From contig NZ_JALAZE010000012.1 in assembly GCF_022809095.1 (NCBI RefSeq), positions 1-64,000 of the forward strand: a stretch of 64,000 nucleotides of DNA. Direction: 5' to 3'. This document shows, one piece after another, positions 42,101-51,070 of this stretch (position 1 is its first letter; the number at the start of each line of letters is the position of its first letter). The position numbers and the translations under genes are program-made. The notes below the pieces were generated by a model. It saw only the letters and a program-made list of their open reading frames with translations, made no database searches and was not told where the DNA came from. This DNA comes from Bacillus kexueae. Lineage in GTDB: Bacteria; Bacillota; Bacilli; Bacillales; Aeribacillaceae.

Positions 42101-43825
42101 ATGTATTTTTATATGCTACTTGCCATTTCGCTCATTCCGCTCGCATTGTTTATCTTTTTGTATGTGAATGAACGCTCAAGAATGGTACATCCGCTTCGAA
42201 CCTTTTTGCTACTATTATTTATTTGGAATTTTGATGTTGTTGTCTTGTTCAGTAGAGGGATTTTAACCGAAGAAGCGGTTTTGTTACTATTTAAGATTTT
42301 TCGCTTCGGCTCAATTATGTACTTGCCGTTTGTCTATTATTTAGCTCTTACCATTTTCGAACGCTTAGGTCCGAAATATCGAAAGTGGAGAGTGGTTCTA
42401 AATCGTCCGATATACTTACTGCTTTTATTGTTTAGTTTGACGGTTTATATTGTGAACTTTACACCGTTAGGAATACAAGAAATTCAATATGTTGAAGGGT
42501 CGGAGTTTTTTCCTGGACATTTCTACCCTGTCTATGGCGAGCTTAATTCGCTTTATATGATCAATGTATTGCTTGTGTTTGCGAGCACGGGGTTGCTTTT
42601 CTTAATGGTAAGAAGGTTGGAGAAAAATCCTTATCGCTCATTCGGGATATATATTGTCGTATCCATCTTGTTCGTTTTTATTAATGGAGCGCTATCAGGA
42701 TTCAATGTCTACCCGTTACCCATTTCATTATTCAATGCCGTTTTTGTAACGATGGTCATTTTTAGTGCGTACTTTTATACGAACAATCAAATGATTAAAG
42801 AGATGAATAGTGAGCTGGTGGACCAGAAGAACTTTTTACAAACGGTTATCGATTTGAATCCGAATTTTTTATATGTCAAAGATATGGACGGTCAATTTGT
42901 AATTGTCAATCGTGCGTATGAAAAGGCGTTTGGAAACGAATTGCGATTATCAACATTATTTGAAGGGCATCCATCTCAATATGACTTTCAACAAGAAGAA
43001 ATCAAGCAATATGAAAAAAGTGTCACGGATGATCATGGCATTTCTCGAAAGTTAGAAATAAAAGAGATTCCGATGATGACGACAAAAGGGCATCAGCTTA
43101 TGCTTTATGTGGCTAACGATATAACCCAGCGATTAAAAGAAGAAGAATATATTAGACAGACAGAGAAGCTAGGTGTTGTCGGGGAGTTAGCTGCGGGTGT
43201 TGCCCATGAAATTCGAAATCCGCTCACGTCTCTAAAAGGCTTTATTCAGCTAATGAAAGATGATAGCCAATACGAGAAGCGGCATTTTTATCTTGATATT
43301 ATGTCGAGTGAAATTGATCGGATCAGTGAAGTTATTAACGAGTTACTTTTACTAGCAAAACCACAGGCAGATGTATTTGAAAAAATGGATGTTGTGAAAA
43401 TCTTGCAAGATGTCAAAATGTTGATGGACACATCTGCCATCATGCGAAATATTAAGATTGATATAGAGCAGACTGGGGACATTCCTAAAATAGACGGGAT
43501 GGAAAATCAAATTAAACAAGTGTTTATTAATATTGTAAAAAATGCAGTTGAAGCCTTACCGAACGGAGGAAACATCCGAATCGCGATACAGAAAAAGGAC
43601 GGCGACAAAATCGATGTGTCGGTAAAGGATGATGGGGTTGGAATATCCAGTGATCGTTTAAAGAAAATGGGCGAGCCGTTTTACACAACTAAGGAAAAAG
43701 GAACGGGCCTTGGTTTAACGGTCTGTTATCGAATTGTAAAACGTCATCACGGTGAAATAGAATTTGAAAGTGAACTCGGCAAAGGGACAACAGTTTTCAT
43801 TACTTTACCGATTACACATGATTGA
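42101..43825 (+). CDS. Membrane sensor histidine kinase, sporulation-kinase type
   Basis: 574 residues: about seven N-terminal helices (5-230, histidine-kinase 7TM region), a PAS domain (about 255-350), HisKA with the H-box AAGVAHEIRNPLTSLKGFIQLM (phospho-acceptor His369) and a HATPase domain with NAVEALPNGG, DDGVGI, EPFYTTKEKGTGLGL. The H-box is nearly the one shared by B. subtilis KinA-KinE, which feed the Spo0F phosphorelay. No response regulator is adjacent, consistent with such an orphan kinase. GGAGG lies before ATG 42101. Signal unknown. Confidence 0.88.
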   Translation: MYFYMLLAISLIPLALFIFLYVNERSRMVHPLRTFLLLLFIWNFDVVVLFSRGILTEEAVLLLFKIFRFGSIMYLPFVYYLALTIFERLGPKYRKWRVVLNRPIYLLLLLFSLTVYIVNFTPLGIQEIQYVEGSEFFPGHFYPVYGELNSLYMINVLLVFASTGLLFLMVRRLEKNPYRSFGIYIVVSILFVFINGALSGFNVYPLPISLFNAVFVTMVIFSAYFYTNNQMIKEMNSELVDQKNFLQTVIDLNPNFLYVKDMDGQFVIVNRAYEKAFGNELRLSTLFEGHPSQYDFQQEEIKQYEKSVTDDHGISRKLEIKEIPMMTTKGHQLMLYVANDITQRLKEEEYIRQTEKLGVVGELAAGVAHEIRNPLTSLKGFIQLMKDDSQYEKRHFYLDIMSSEIDRISEVINELLLLAKPQADVFEKMDVVKILQDVKMLMDTSAIMRNIKIDIEQTGDIPKIDGMENQIKQVFINIVKNAVEALPNGGNIRIAIQKKDGDKIDVSVKDDGVGISSDRLKKMGEPFYTTKEKGTGLGLTVCYRIVKRHHGEIEFESELGKGTTVFITLPITHD

Positions 43826-43843
43826 AAAAGGGATATATAACCG

Positions 43844-43893
43844 GAAAGAGGGTTAAAAAGGTTCGGGGAAACGAACTTTTTTAACCCTCTTTC
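43844..43893. terminator. Bidirectional terminator
   Basis: GAAAGAGGGTTAAAAAGGTTCG (split here: GAAAGAGGGTT at 43844, AAAAAGGTTCG to 43865) pairs with CGAACTTTTTTAACCCTCTTTC (CGAAC at 43872 to TTTC at 43893). Between convergent genes. Confidence 0.85.
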
Positions 43894-43896
43894 ATA

Positions 43897-44448
43897 TTAG
43901 GCTTTCATTAAACGGTTTAATTTATTTCTAAGTGGTTCCGCTTGTTGAAGAGCTTGCTCGTCTTGAAGTACTTCTCCTGGCTGGTTTCCACTTCCGATTA
44001 CATAACCTTCAAAAGAGGCAGAAACGAAATCGAAAATGTACTGGAATTGTTGGATCAGAGGCAACCCTTTTATTTTCGCGTTATCCCCACCAACTGTGAT
44101 GACAAACATTTTCTTTTTACTCATTTCTTCTTTGAAGTTTAGTTGCTGATCACGTAAGCTTTGAGACCAGCGATCGACAAAGTTTTTCATCGGACCACTC
44201 ATTCCGTACCAATAAAGTGGAGTGGCGAAGATAATGATATTCGCTTCAAGCACTTGCTTAATGATTTGATCATAATCGTCGTCAATCGGTTGAAAGCCTT
44301 CCGAATCATGCCTTTTATCTTCAATTGGTAAGATCGTATGGTCTTTTAAATGAATCGTCGTATACTTGAGACCTTCCAGGATATGGTTTGTTAATTGTTC
44401 CGTGTTCCCGTTTGGTCGTGTACTACCATTCAGTACTACTACTTTCAT
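43897..44448 (-). CDS. NADPH-dependent FMN reductase-like flavoprotein
   Basis: 183 residues, flavodoxin-like fold. N-terminal VVLNGSTRPNGNTEQL binds FMN phosphate and ATPLYWYGMSGPMKNFVDRW is the second FMN loop typical of YwqN/iron-sulfur flavoprotein relatives. No cysteine motif for an FeS cluster. Physiological acceptor unknown. It is followed on the same strand (24-base gap upstream) by ydbP, so the two minus-strand redox genes may share a transcript. Confidence 0.85.
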   Translation of the reverse strand: MKVVVLNGSTRPNGNTEQLTNHILEGLKYTTIHLKDHTILPIEDKRHDSEGFQPIDDDYDQIIKQVLEANIIIFATPLYWYGMSGPMKNFVDRWSQSLRDQQLNFKEEMSKKKMFVITVGGDNAKIKGLPLIQQFQYIFDFVSASFEGYVIGSGNQPGEVLQDEQALQQAEPLRNKLNRLMKA

Positions 44449-44472
44449 TCTTTCACCTACTTTGAAGAGAAA

Positions 44473-44790
44473 TTATAAGCTTTCGCTTAAAAAAGTTCGC
44501 ACTTGCTCAGGTGTTTTAGCATTTGCACTGTGTAGGTGAGCTAGTTTTTCACCGTTTTTAAAGATTAGAATACTTGGAATTCCCATTACTTGATACTTTT
44601 CAGCTAACTCAGGGAAATCATCACGATTAATTTGGAACCATTCATATTGACTATAATCTTCTAGAATTTCTCCAATGAACATATCCATGCGCGTGCAATC
44701 TGGGCACCAGGATGCATAAAATTTTATTAATACCTCTTTATCACTCGAGATCATTTTCTCAAATTGTTCAACAGACTCAATCGCTTTCAA
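44473..44790 (-). CDS. ydbP: Thioredoxin-like protein YdbP
   Basis: 105 residues, thioredoxin fold with active site WCPDC (31-35 region) and the cis-proline segment MGIPSILIF. It matches B. subtilis YdbP in length and in the HLHSANAKTPEQV tail, and lies divergent from ddl as in that species. Probably a cytoplasmic thiol-disulfide protein, with partner unknown. Marks the left border of the conserved ddl-to-tex block. Confidence 0.9.
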   Translation of the reverse strand: MKAIESVEQFEKMISSDKEVLIKFYASWCPDCTRMDMFIGEILEDYSQYEWFQINRDDFPELAEKYQVMGIPSILIFKNGEKLAHLHSANAKTPEQVRTFLSESL

Positions 44791-45020
44791 AATATACCCC
44801 TCCTACTATTCCGTATCGGTTGCTAACAATTTATGATACATAATATATTGTAATATAATTTATTTATTTTATGTTGCAATTTGCTTTGACAGAAAATGAA
44901 CATTGAAACCGAAAGTTATGGAAGGAGATAACAAAACAACCCCGAAGATGATACAATATTACAGAGATAGACGAATGAATCGGAATTGAGTCATAGCACT
45001 CACATTAGGGAGGCAATAGC

Positions 45021-46106
45021 ATGAAAATTAAACTAGGATTAGTTTATGGGGGGAAATCTGCAGAACATCAAGTTTCACTGCAGACAGCTCTTGCGGTTAT
45101 AAAAGCGTTAGACAAAGAAAAATTCGATGTTCACCCAATATACATTACAGAAGAAGGAGAATGGGTTCGAGGAGCTCAATTGACAGGTCCTGTTGAATCA
45201 GTAAAGGAGCTACGTTTATCTAAAGGAGCGGAAACCTTTACACCTGTTATGCTGAATCAGAAGCTTTTCCCGTCAACGAAGGAAGAGGATTCTAGTGAGC
45301 TTGACGTTATTTTTCCACTTTTACACGGCCCGAACGGAGAAGATGGCACAATCCAAGGTATGTTAGAGTTGCTAAACCTTCCGTATGTCGGAAATGGTGT
45401 GTTAGCATCTGCTGCGGGTATGGATAAAGTGATTATGAAAAATTTATTTGCGCAAGCGGGATTAAATCAAGTGAAATATGTTTCCTTTACACGTACAGAG
45501 TGGGATAAGAGTCGCGAGGAAGCCTATAAGAAAGTTGAAGCAGAATTAGGATATCCTTGTTTCGTAAAACCGGCTAACTTAGGGTCAAGTGTAGGGATTA
45601 ATAAAGCGAAAGATCGCGAAAGCTTAATAACAGCTTTTGAGGAAGCGTTTGAGTTTGACCGAAAGATTATTATCGAAGAAGCGGTTGTCGGTCGTGAAAT
45701 TGAAATCGGTGTGTTAGGAAACGATGAGCCAATGTGTTCAGTTGTTGGTGAGATTGCACCTAAAAAAGAATTCTATGATTATAAAGCGAAGTACGAAGAT
45801 GGAGATACTGATCTGATCATTCCGGCAGAAATTACAGAAGCAGAATATGAAACCATCAAAGAGATGGCCATTCAAGCGTTCAAAGCAATTGATGGTGCAG
45901 GTCTTGTTCGTGCCGACTTTTTCCTAACAGAAGATGGAACGGCATATATTAACGAAGTTAATACAATGCCTGGATTTACGCCGTTTAGTATGTTCCCGCT
46001 ATTATGGAAGCATAGTGGCGTAGAATATCCAAAACTAATTGAGAAGCTAGTAGAGCTTGGGATAGAGCGTCACGAACAAAAACAAAAGATTAAACATACA
46101 TTTTAA
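45021..46106 (+). CDS. ddl: D-alanine--D-alanine ligase
   Basis: Joins two D-alanines for peptidoglycan precursors, using D-Ala from Alr encoded 9 kb downstream. 361 residues, ATP-grasp fold, with [10 protein letters not shown] near the start, [23 protein letters not shown] and the C-terminal [15 protein letters not shown], including the Tyr/Phe specificity region for D-Ala. AGGGAGG precedes ATG 45021. Next gene murF uses the product directly. Confidence 0.97.
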   Translation: MKIKLGLVYGGKSAEHQVSLQTALAVIKALDKEKFDVHPIYITEEGEWVRGAQLTGPVESVKELRLSKGAETFTPVMLNQKLFPSTKEEDSSELDVIFPLLHGPNGEDGTIQGMLELLNLPYVGNGVLASAAGMDKVIMKNLFAQAGLNQVKYVSFTRTEWDKSREEAYKKVEAELGYPCFVKPANLGSSVGINKAKDRESLITAFEEAFEFDRKIIIEEAVVGREIEIGVLGNDEPMCSVVGEIAPKKEFYDYKAKYEDGDTDLIIPAEITEAEYETIKEMAIQAFKAIDGAGLVRADFFLTEDGTAYINEVNTMPGFTPFSMFPLLWKHSGVEYPKLIEKLVELGIERHEQKQKIKHTF

Positions 46107-46118
46107 TTAAAAAGAGGG

Positions 46119-46151
46119 ACACTATTCATAAGGGATAGTGTTTCTTCTCTT
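46119..46151 (+). terminator. Weak hairpin between ddl and murF
   Basis: ACACTAT (46119-46125) pairs with ATAGTGT (46135-46141), then TTCTTCTCTTC. May attenuate rather than end transcription, because murF follows within 25 bases. Confidence 0.4.
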
Positions 46152-46172
46152 CTATACAAGGAGTGATAGTCG

Positions 46173-47534
46173 TTGATCAAACGAACGTTTAATCAAGTCG
46201 TAAAAATGGTCGATGGTTCAGCAAGCCATCAAGCCGATGTTCACATAACTGGTGTTTCGACGGATTCACGTCAAGCGCAAAAAGGAAGTTTATTTATTCC
46301 ACTTGTTGGCGAAAATTTTGATGGTCATCAGTTTGTTGAGAAGGCCTTTGAAAATGGAGCCGTTGCCACTTTGTGGGACCGTTCAATTGAAGGAGCTCCT
46401 GAGAATTATCCGGTCATTTTTGTTGACGATACACTTAAAGCCTTACAATTACTAGCTCATAGCTATCTTCAACAAGTTCAACCGAAAGTTGTTGGGATTA
46501 CGGGGAGTAATGGAAAGACTACGACAAAAGATTTAGTAGCCGGCGTTTTATCTACTATTTACAAAGTACATAAAACGAATGGGAACTTTAACAATCACAT
46601 TGGAATGCCGTTAACGATTTTAAGCATGCCAGAAGATACAGAAGTGGCTGTTTTGGAAATGGGAATGAGCGGAAGAGGAGAAATAGAGCTTCTATCTATG
46701 TTGGCGCAACCGGATGTAGCCGTAATTACGAATATCGGCGAGGCCCATTTATTGGATCTTGGTTCACGTGAAGGAATTGCAGAAGCAAAACTCGAAATTT
46801 TAGCTGGATTAAAGCCAGAAGGTGTGTTTATTTATGATGGTGATGAACCGTTGCTTCGCAAAAATTACGATAAGTACGAAACGGTAACATTCGGTCAGTC
46901 AAAACATAACACCCTCTATCCAATATCCGTTATGCAAAAAGAAGATAGTACGGAGTTTACTTGCAACAACATTGAGTCACAAATAAACATCCCGGTTCTT
47001 GGGCGACATAATGTTCTAAATGCGCTGGCAGCCATTTGTGTCGGAAAAGCGTTAAATGTGACGGAAGAAAACATGATTAAGGGACTAAAACAAGTTCAGA
47101 TGAGTAATATGAGATTAGAAATGCAACAAGGTCCTGGTGGGTTAACGGTTATTAATGATGCCTATAACGCAAGTCCCACATCTGTCAAAGCGGCTATTCA
47201 GCTGTTGAAAGATATGACAGGATTTGGACAAAAGATTTTAGTGTTAGGAGATATGCTTGAACTAGGGGATGAAGAAATCCGCTATCATCAGGAAGTGGGC
47301 GAATCTGTAAAAGATTCTGGAATTGCTTATTTATATACGTACGGAACGTTAGGGCAAGAAATCGCAAAAGGTGCTAAAGGACATTTACCTGAAGACCGCA
47401 TTTTAGCTTTTACAGATAAACAACAACTAATTCAGCACTTAAGAAGTGTTGTAACGCCGAAAGATGTTGTGTTGGTAAAAGCTTCTCGTGGGATGAAGTT
47501 AGAAGAAGTGGTTCATGCGTTAATGGAAATTTAA
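46173..47534 (+). CDS. murF: UDP-MurNAc-tripeptide:D-Ala-D-Ala ligase MurF
   Basis: Adds the D-Ala-D-Ala dipeptide to complete the UDP-MurNAc-pentapeptide. 453 residues, Mur ligase: N-terminal domain with TDSRQAQKGSLF, ATP loop GITGSNGKTTTKD, central NFNNHIGMPLTIL and EMGMSGRGEI, and C-terminal NDAYNASPTSVKAAI. TTG 46173 follows AAGGAGTGATAG with good spacing, and no ATG is better placed. Downstream 17 bases is an alpha/beta hydrolase. Confidence 0.96.
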   Translation: MIKRTFNQVVKMVDGSASHQADVHITGVSTDSRQAQKGSLFIPLVGENFDGHQFVEKAFENGAVATLWDRSIEGAPENYPVIFVDDTLKALQLLAHSYLQQVQPKVVGITGSNGKTTTKDLVAGVLSTIYKVHKTNGNFNNHIGMPLTILSMPEDTEVAVLEMGMSGRGEIELLSMLAQPDVAVITNIGEAHLLDLGSREGIAEAKLEILAGLKPEGVFIYDGDEPLLRKNYDKYETVTFGQSKHNTLYPISVMQKEDSTEFTCNNIESQINIPVLGRHNVLNALAAICVGKALNVTEENMIKGLKQVQMSNMRLEMQQGPGGLTVINDAYNASPTSVKAAIQLLKDMTGFGQKILVLGDMLELGDEEIRYHQEVGESVKDSGIAYLYTYGTLGQEIAKGAKGHLPEDRILAFTDKQQLIQHLRSVVTPKDVVLVKASRGMKLEEVVHALMEI

Positions 47535-47551
47535 CAAAGGGGGGATTCCTC

Positions 47552-48292
47552 ATGATCGGTTGCCTTTGTATACATGGATTTACAGGGGGACCTTATGAGG
47601 TGGAACCATTAGCTAATCATTTGCGTAAAGTAACGAAATGGGAAGTTCGCGTGCCTACGTTACCGGGGCACGGCGAATCCCTTTCCTTAGGAGGGGTTCG
47701 CTTTCAAGAATGGATCGAAAAAGCAGAAGAAGAACTTGTTCAGTTGCTTCAATCGTGTCAGAGTGTGTACGTCATTGGATTTTCAATGGGAGGACTGATT
47801 GCTGCTTATTTATCAACCAAATATGATATTTCAAAGCTTGTGTTGTTAAGTGCGGCCGCAATTTATATGAATCCGAAGCAAATGCTTTTGGATATAAAGC
47901 AGATGATTCAAGACGGAATTCAGCGGAATTTAAGTGAAAACGAATTGTTCTTGCGCTATAAGAATAAGATTGCTCAAACACCGTTAAGCGCTACGCGTCA
48001 ATTTCAAAAGCTTGTACGTTATGTAAAACCTTCATTACGGGATGTTGAGGTGCCGACATTAATTGTGCAAGGGGAGTTAGATGGGATTGTACCAGTAAAG
48101 AGTGCTCATTATTTACATCGGGTGATTCCTGCTGTAGAAAAGGAGCTACTACTACTCCCGATGTCAAAGCATTTAATTTGTCACGGCGATGACTTTTTAA
48201 CGCTTGTAGAAAAAGTTGAAGTATTCCTTCAAGTAAATGCTCGTGTCAAGCAGTTTAGTCACCATTCACCATCTTTCGCTTCGAAAGTGTAA
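47552..48292 (+). CDS. Alpha/beta hydrolase (carboxylesterase-like)
   Basis: 246 residues, serine hydrolase of the Est30/YvaK type: oxyanion HGFTGGP near 8-14, nucleophile in GFSMGG (Ser about 74), Asp in GELDGIVP and His in SKHLICHG. Likely a carboxylesterase or monoacylglycerol lipase; substrate unknown. ATG 47552 follows AAAGGGGGG. It stands between murF and cshA, a place where other Bacillaceae also carry such a gene. Confidence 0.85.
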   Translation: MIGCLCIHGFTGGPYEVEPLANHLRKVTKWEVRVPTLPGHGESLSLGGVRFQEWIEKAEEELVQLLQSCQSVYVIGFSMGGLIAAYLSTKYDISKLVLLSAAAIYMNPKQMLLDIKQMIQDGIQRNLSENELFLRYKNKIAQTPLSATRQFQKLVRYVKPSLRDVEVPTLIVQGELDGIVPVKSAHYLHRVIPAVEKELLLLPMSKHLICHGDDFLTLVEKVEVFLQVNARVKQFSHHSPSFASKV

Positions 48293-48362
48293 AGGCTTAC
48301 GATTTTTTTGTCGATTTATTGAAGAGAATGATGGAACGGGCCTTTGGTAAATAAAGGAGTTG

Positions 48363-48391
48363 TTGAAAAGGTTTATATAACGTGTTATGAT
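48363..48391 (+). promoter_or_regulatory. Sigma-A promoter ahead of a short transcript
   Basis: TTGAAA (48363-48368), 17 bases, TATGAT (48386-48391). It would start about 35 bases before the hairpin terminator at 48429. Confidence 0.6.
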
Positions 48392-48428
48392 TACACCTAA
48401 AGTGTACAATATTTGGAATCAACAATCC

Positions 48429-48453
48429 GCCCTTGGAAAGGGCTTTTCTTTTT
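48429..48453 (+). terminator. Terminator shortly after the 48363 promoter
   Basis: GCCCTT (48429-48434) pairs with AAGGGC (48438-48443) with a 3-base loop, then TTTTCTTTTT. Between this and the cshA start (48766) I see no gene. Confidence 0.65.
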
Positions 48454-48765
48454 AGCATATTGGAAAGATAAACTTCTACCACGCGTGAAAGGCTTTGACT
48501 CAACTCTCCTCCAAAGAAATTTGTCTAGTCAAGTATTTCGAAACTTTCCGAATCATGAACTACAGTATGGACTCGTTTCATGGAAAACAACAAATTACTT
48601 CCCAGCTACATCGTTTTTCAGAACGAATAGGAGAGTGTAACTTTCCTTATATGCAATTGAATAGCAGATAGACGGAAGTTCAATTGTCAGTATGGTGATT
48701 GATGAGTACATTCATTTTACACTTAGATAGATAGAATTTTATTGATTAAAAGGAGAATGAATACA

Positions 48766-50214
48766 TTGACAAAAACGTTTCACCAATTTGGGTTAAGCCA
48801 AGAATTAATGAAATCCATTAGTAATATGGGGTTTGAGGAAACTACGCCTATTCAAGCGCAAACGATTCCGTTAGCTTTGGAAAATAAGGATGTTATCGGA
48901 CAAGCACAAACAGGTACAGGTAAAACGGCTGCATTCGGAATTCCACTTGTAGAAAAAATTGAGGTAGAAAACGGTGCGATTCAAGGAATCGTGATTGCGC
49001 CAACGAGGGAGTTAGCCATCCAAGTATCTGAAGAGTTATATAAAATTGGGTATCATAAACGAGTGAAAATTTTATCCGTTTATGGCGGACAGGATATTAA
49101 TCGTCAAATCCGTTCTTTAAAGAAGCGTCCGCACATTATTGTGGGAACGCCTGGAAGACTTTTAGATCATATTAAGCGTAGAACCATTCGCCTTGACCAA
49201 GTTCAAACAGTGGTACTTGACGAAGCAGATGAAATGCTAAACATGGGCTTTATTGAAGACATTGAAGCGATTTTAGCAAATGTTCCAGAAACAAGACAAA
49301 CACTTTTATTCTCAGCGACGATGCCTGGACCAATTAAAGCGATTGCTGAGCGTTTCATGAGTGAGCCGGAGCATGTGAAAGTAAAAGCAAAAGAAGTAAC
49401 GGTACCTAACATTCAGCAATATTATTTAGAAGTACCTGAGAAGAAAAAGTTCGATGTCTTAACGAGATTGTTAGATATCCAATCTCCAGAACTAGCAATT
49501 GTGTTCGGACGTACGAAAAGACGTGTAGATGAATTAGCAGAAGCGTTAACGATCCGTGGTTACTCAGCTGAAGGAATCCATGGTGACTTAAGTCAAGCTA
49601 GACGACTATCCGTCCTTCGTAAGTTTAAAGAAGGATCGATTGATGTGCTTGTGGCAACAGATGTTGCCGCGCGTGGACTTGATATTTCAGGTGTAACTCA
49701 TGTGTATAATTTCGATGTTCCGTTAGATCCTGAGAGCTACGTTCACCGTATTGGACGTACAGGACGAGCTGGAAAAACGGGAATGGCGATGACGTTTATT
49801 ACGCCAAGAGAGTTCGGTATTTTACAAAATATTGAAAGAACGACAAAGCGCAAAATGGATAAAATGCGTCCACCGACGCTCGATGAAGCGCTTGAAGGTC
49901 AGCAAAAAATAACGATTGAAAAATTATCAGCGGTTATCGAAAATGAGAACTTAGCTCATTATCGTAATGCGGCAGAAGAGCTTTTGGAACAACATGATTC
50001 CGTATCCGTTATTGCGGCTGCGATGAAAATGATGACAAAAGAGCCAGATACAACGCCTGTCAAATTAACGGCTGAACCACCAGCTCCTGTTAAGAAAGAT
50101 AAAAATCGCTCCAACACGAAGCGTGATTTTAAAGGTAAAGGTGTAAAGAAAAAGAGACAATCTCACAATCGTTCTAGAGGAAACCGAAATGTCTCATCCT
50201 CACGCTCAAGATAA
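48766..50214 (+). CDS. cshA: DEAD-box RNA helicase CshA
   Basis: RNA helicase of the degradosome and of cold growth. 482 residues with helicase motifs in order: Q motif ([13 protein letters not shown]), I AQTGTGKT, Ia [20 protein letters not shown], then IV-VI ending [11 protein letters not shown]. The C-terminal tail is basic (about 440-482, [12 protein letters not shown]). TTG 48766 gives [11 protein letters not shown], which matches CshA N-termini; ATG 48757 is only one base from AGGAG. Flanked by ydbS-ydbT as in B. subtilis. Confidence 0.94.
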   Translation: MTKTFHQFGLSQELMKSISNMGFEETTPIQAQTIPLALENKDVIGQAQTGTGKTAAFGIPLVEKIEVENGAIQGIVIAPTRELAIQVSEELYKIGYHKRVKILSVYGGQDINRQIRSLKKRPHIIVGTPGRLLDHIKRRTIRLDQVQTVVLDEADEMLNMGFIEDIEAILANVPETRQTLLFSATMPGPIKAIAERFMSEPEHVKVKAKEVTVPNIQQYYLEVPEKKKFDVLTRLLDIQSPELAIVFGRTKRRVDELAEALTIRGYSAEGIHGDLSQARRLSVLRKFKEGSIDVLVATDVAARGLDISGVTHVYNFDVPLDPESYVHRIGRTGRAGKTGMAMTFITPREFGILQNIERTTKRKMDKMRPPTLDEALEGQQKITIEKLSAVIENENLAHYRNAAEELLEQHDSVSVIAAAMKMMTKEPDTTPVKLTAEPPAPVKKDKNRSNTKRDFKGKGVKKKRQSHNRSRGNRNVSSSRSR

Positions 50215-50236
50215 GTAGAGGAAGACAGAGAAAAAG

Positions 50237-50266
50237 AGCATGCGGGGTGACCGCATGCTTTTTTAT
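50237..50266 (+). terminator. Terminator after cshA
   Basis: AGCATGCGG (50237-50245) pairs with CCGCATGCT (50251-50259), then TTTTTTATT. Repeat copy 3 begins five bases later. Confidence 0.87.
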
Positions 50267-50270
50267 TATT

Positions 50271-50562
50271 GTTACAGAAAGTTTACGTTCCATAAAGTGT
50301 TAACGTATTCTCTTTACAGTTTTTTGGTGTCTAGCGCAAAGCGCCATCAGCTCGGGTCGCTTCGGCCCTGCTTTGGCGACGGAAGCCTCCTCGCAGGTCC
50401 TCCAGCGCCCTTCGCCTAAGGACTTGCGCTTTTTCTGTGAAAATAAAAATTACCTATGAGCTGAATGATCGATCATGATAGGTAGATGGTAGAAAGAAAA
50501 AACCCCGGGGAGAATAAATTTTCATGTCCGGGGTGTGAGTGTAAAATCATGTGTGTTTCTTA
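50271..50562 (+). repeat. Dispersed repeat, copy 3 (full length)
   Basis: All three modules are present: GTTACAGAAAGTTTACG, the central GCTCGGGTCGCTTCGGCCC with a TCCTCCAGCGCCC/GGACTTGCGC part, and the 3' ATGATCGATCAT with flanking TACCTAT/ATAGGTA and ACCCCGG/CCGGGGT arms. It separates cshA from ydbS, which are adjacent in B. subtilis. Confidence 0.87.
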
Positions 50563-50587
50563 ATGAATTAGTAATGGAGGGATTAAA

Positions 50588-51070
50588 TTGCGACCATACC
50601 CCACCCATGCGTTAAGTCGAAAAGCATTAAATGTGTTTCGGCTGAATGCGATTTTGAATGCTTTTTTTGTGCTCGTTTTCCTCGTAGCAGGAGCACTTTT
50701 TAGCTACTTTATTTTGGAAGTACCCAATTGGGTTTTATGGATCGCTGGGGGTGGCTATATCCTGTATTGGATCGTTTCCGTTATGTATGTCCCAAGTGTT
50801 AAATATCGAATGTGGCGGTATGAAGTAAGGGAACATGAAGTGGAACTTCAATACGGCGTCTTTGTTGTCAAACGTGTATTAGTCCCTATGATTCGAGTTC
50901 AACATGTGGACACGTCTGAAGGACCTATTCTTCGGAAGTATAAATTAGCCAATGTAACCATCGCAACGGCAGCTACTGTCCATGAGATACCGGCATTAGA
51001 TGTAGAAAAAGCAGATCAACTTCGCGACTATATCTCCCAACTTGCGAGGGAGGCGAAAGAAGATGTATGA
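50588..51070 (+). CDS. ydbS: Membrane PH-domain protein YdbS
   Basis: 160 residues, two hydrophobic helices (about 20-65) followed by a bacterial PH (YdbS/YdbT) domain (about 70-155, YEVREHEVELQYG and PMIRVQHVDTSEG). TTG 50588 has GGAGGGA upstream and is the only start. Overlaps ydbT by 8 bases, forming the conserved ydbS-ydbT pair. B. subtilis YdbST affects resistance to some antimicrobial peptides; role here is inferred by synteny. Confidence 0.88.
   Translation: MRPYPTHALSRKALNVFRLNAILNAFFVLVFLVAGALFSYFILEVPNWVLWIAGGGYILYWIVSVMYVPSVKYRMWRYEVREHEVELQYGVFVVKRVLVPMIRVQHVDTSEGPILRKYKLANVTIATAATVHEIPALDVEKADQLRDYISQLAREAKEDV

Noticed and set aside
48413-48640. 75-codon plus-strand frame before cshA
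   Set aside because: Starts inside the terminator hairpin at 48429 and has no ribosome binding site.
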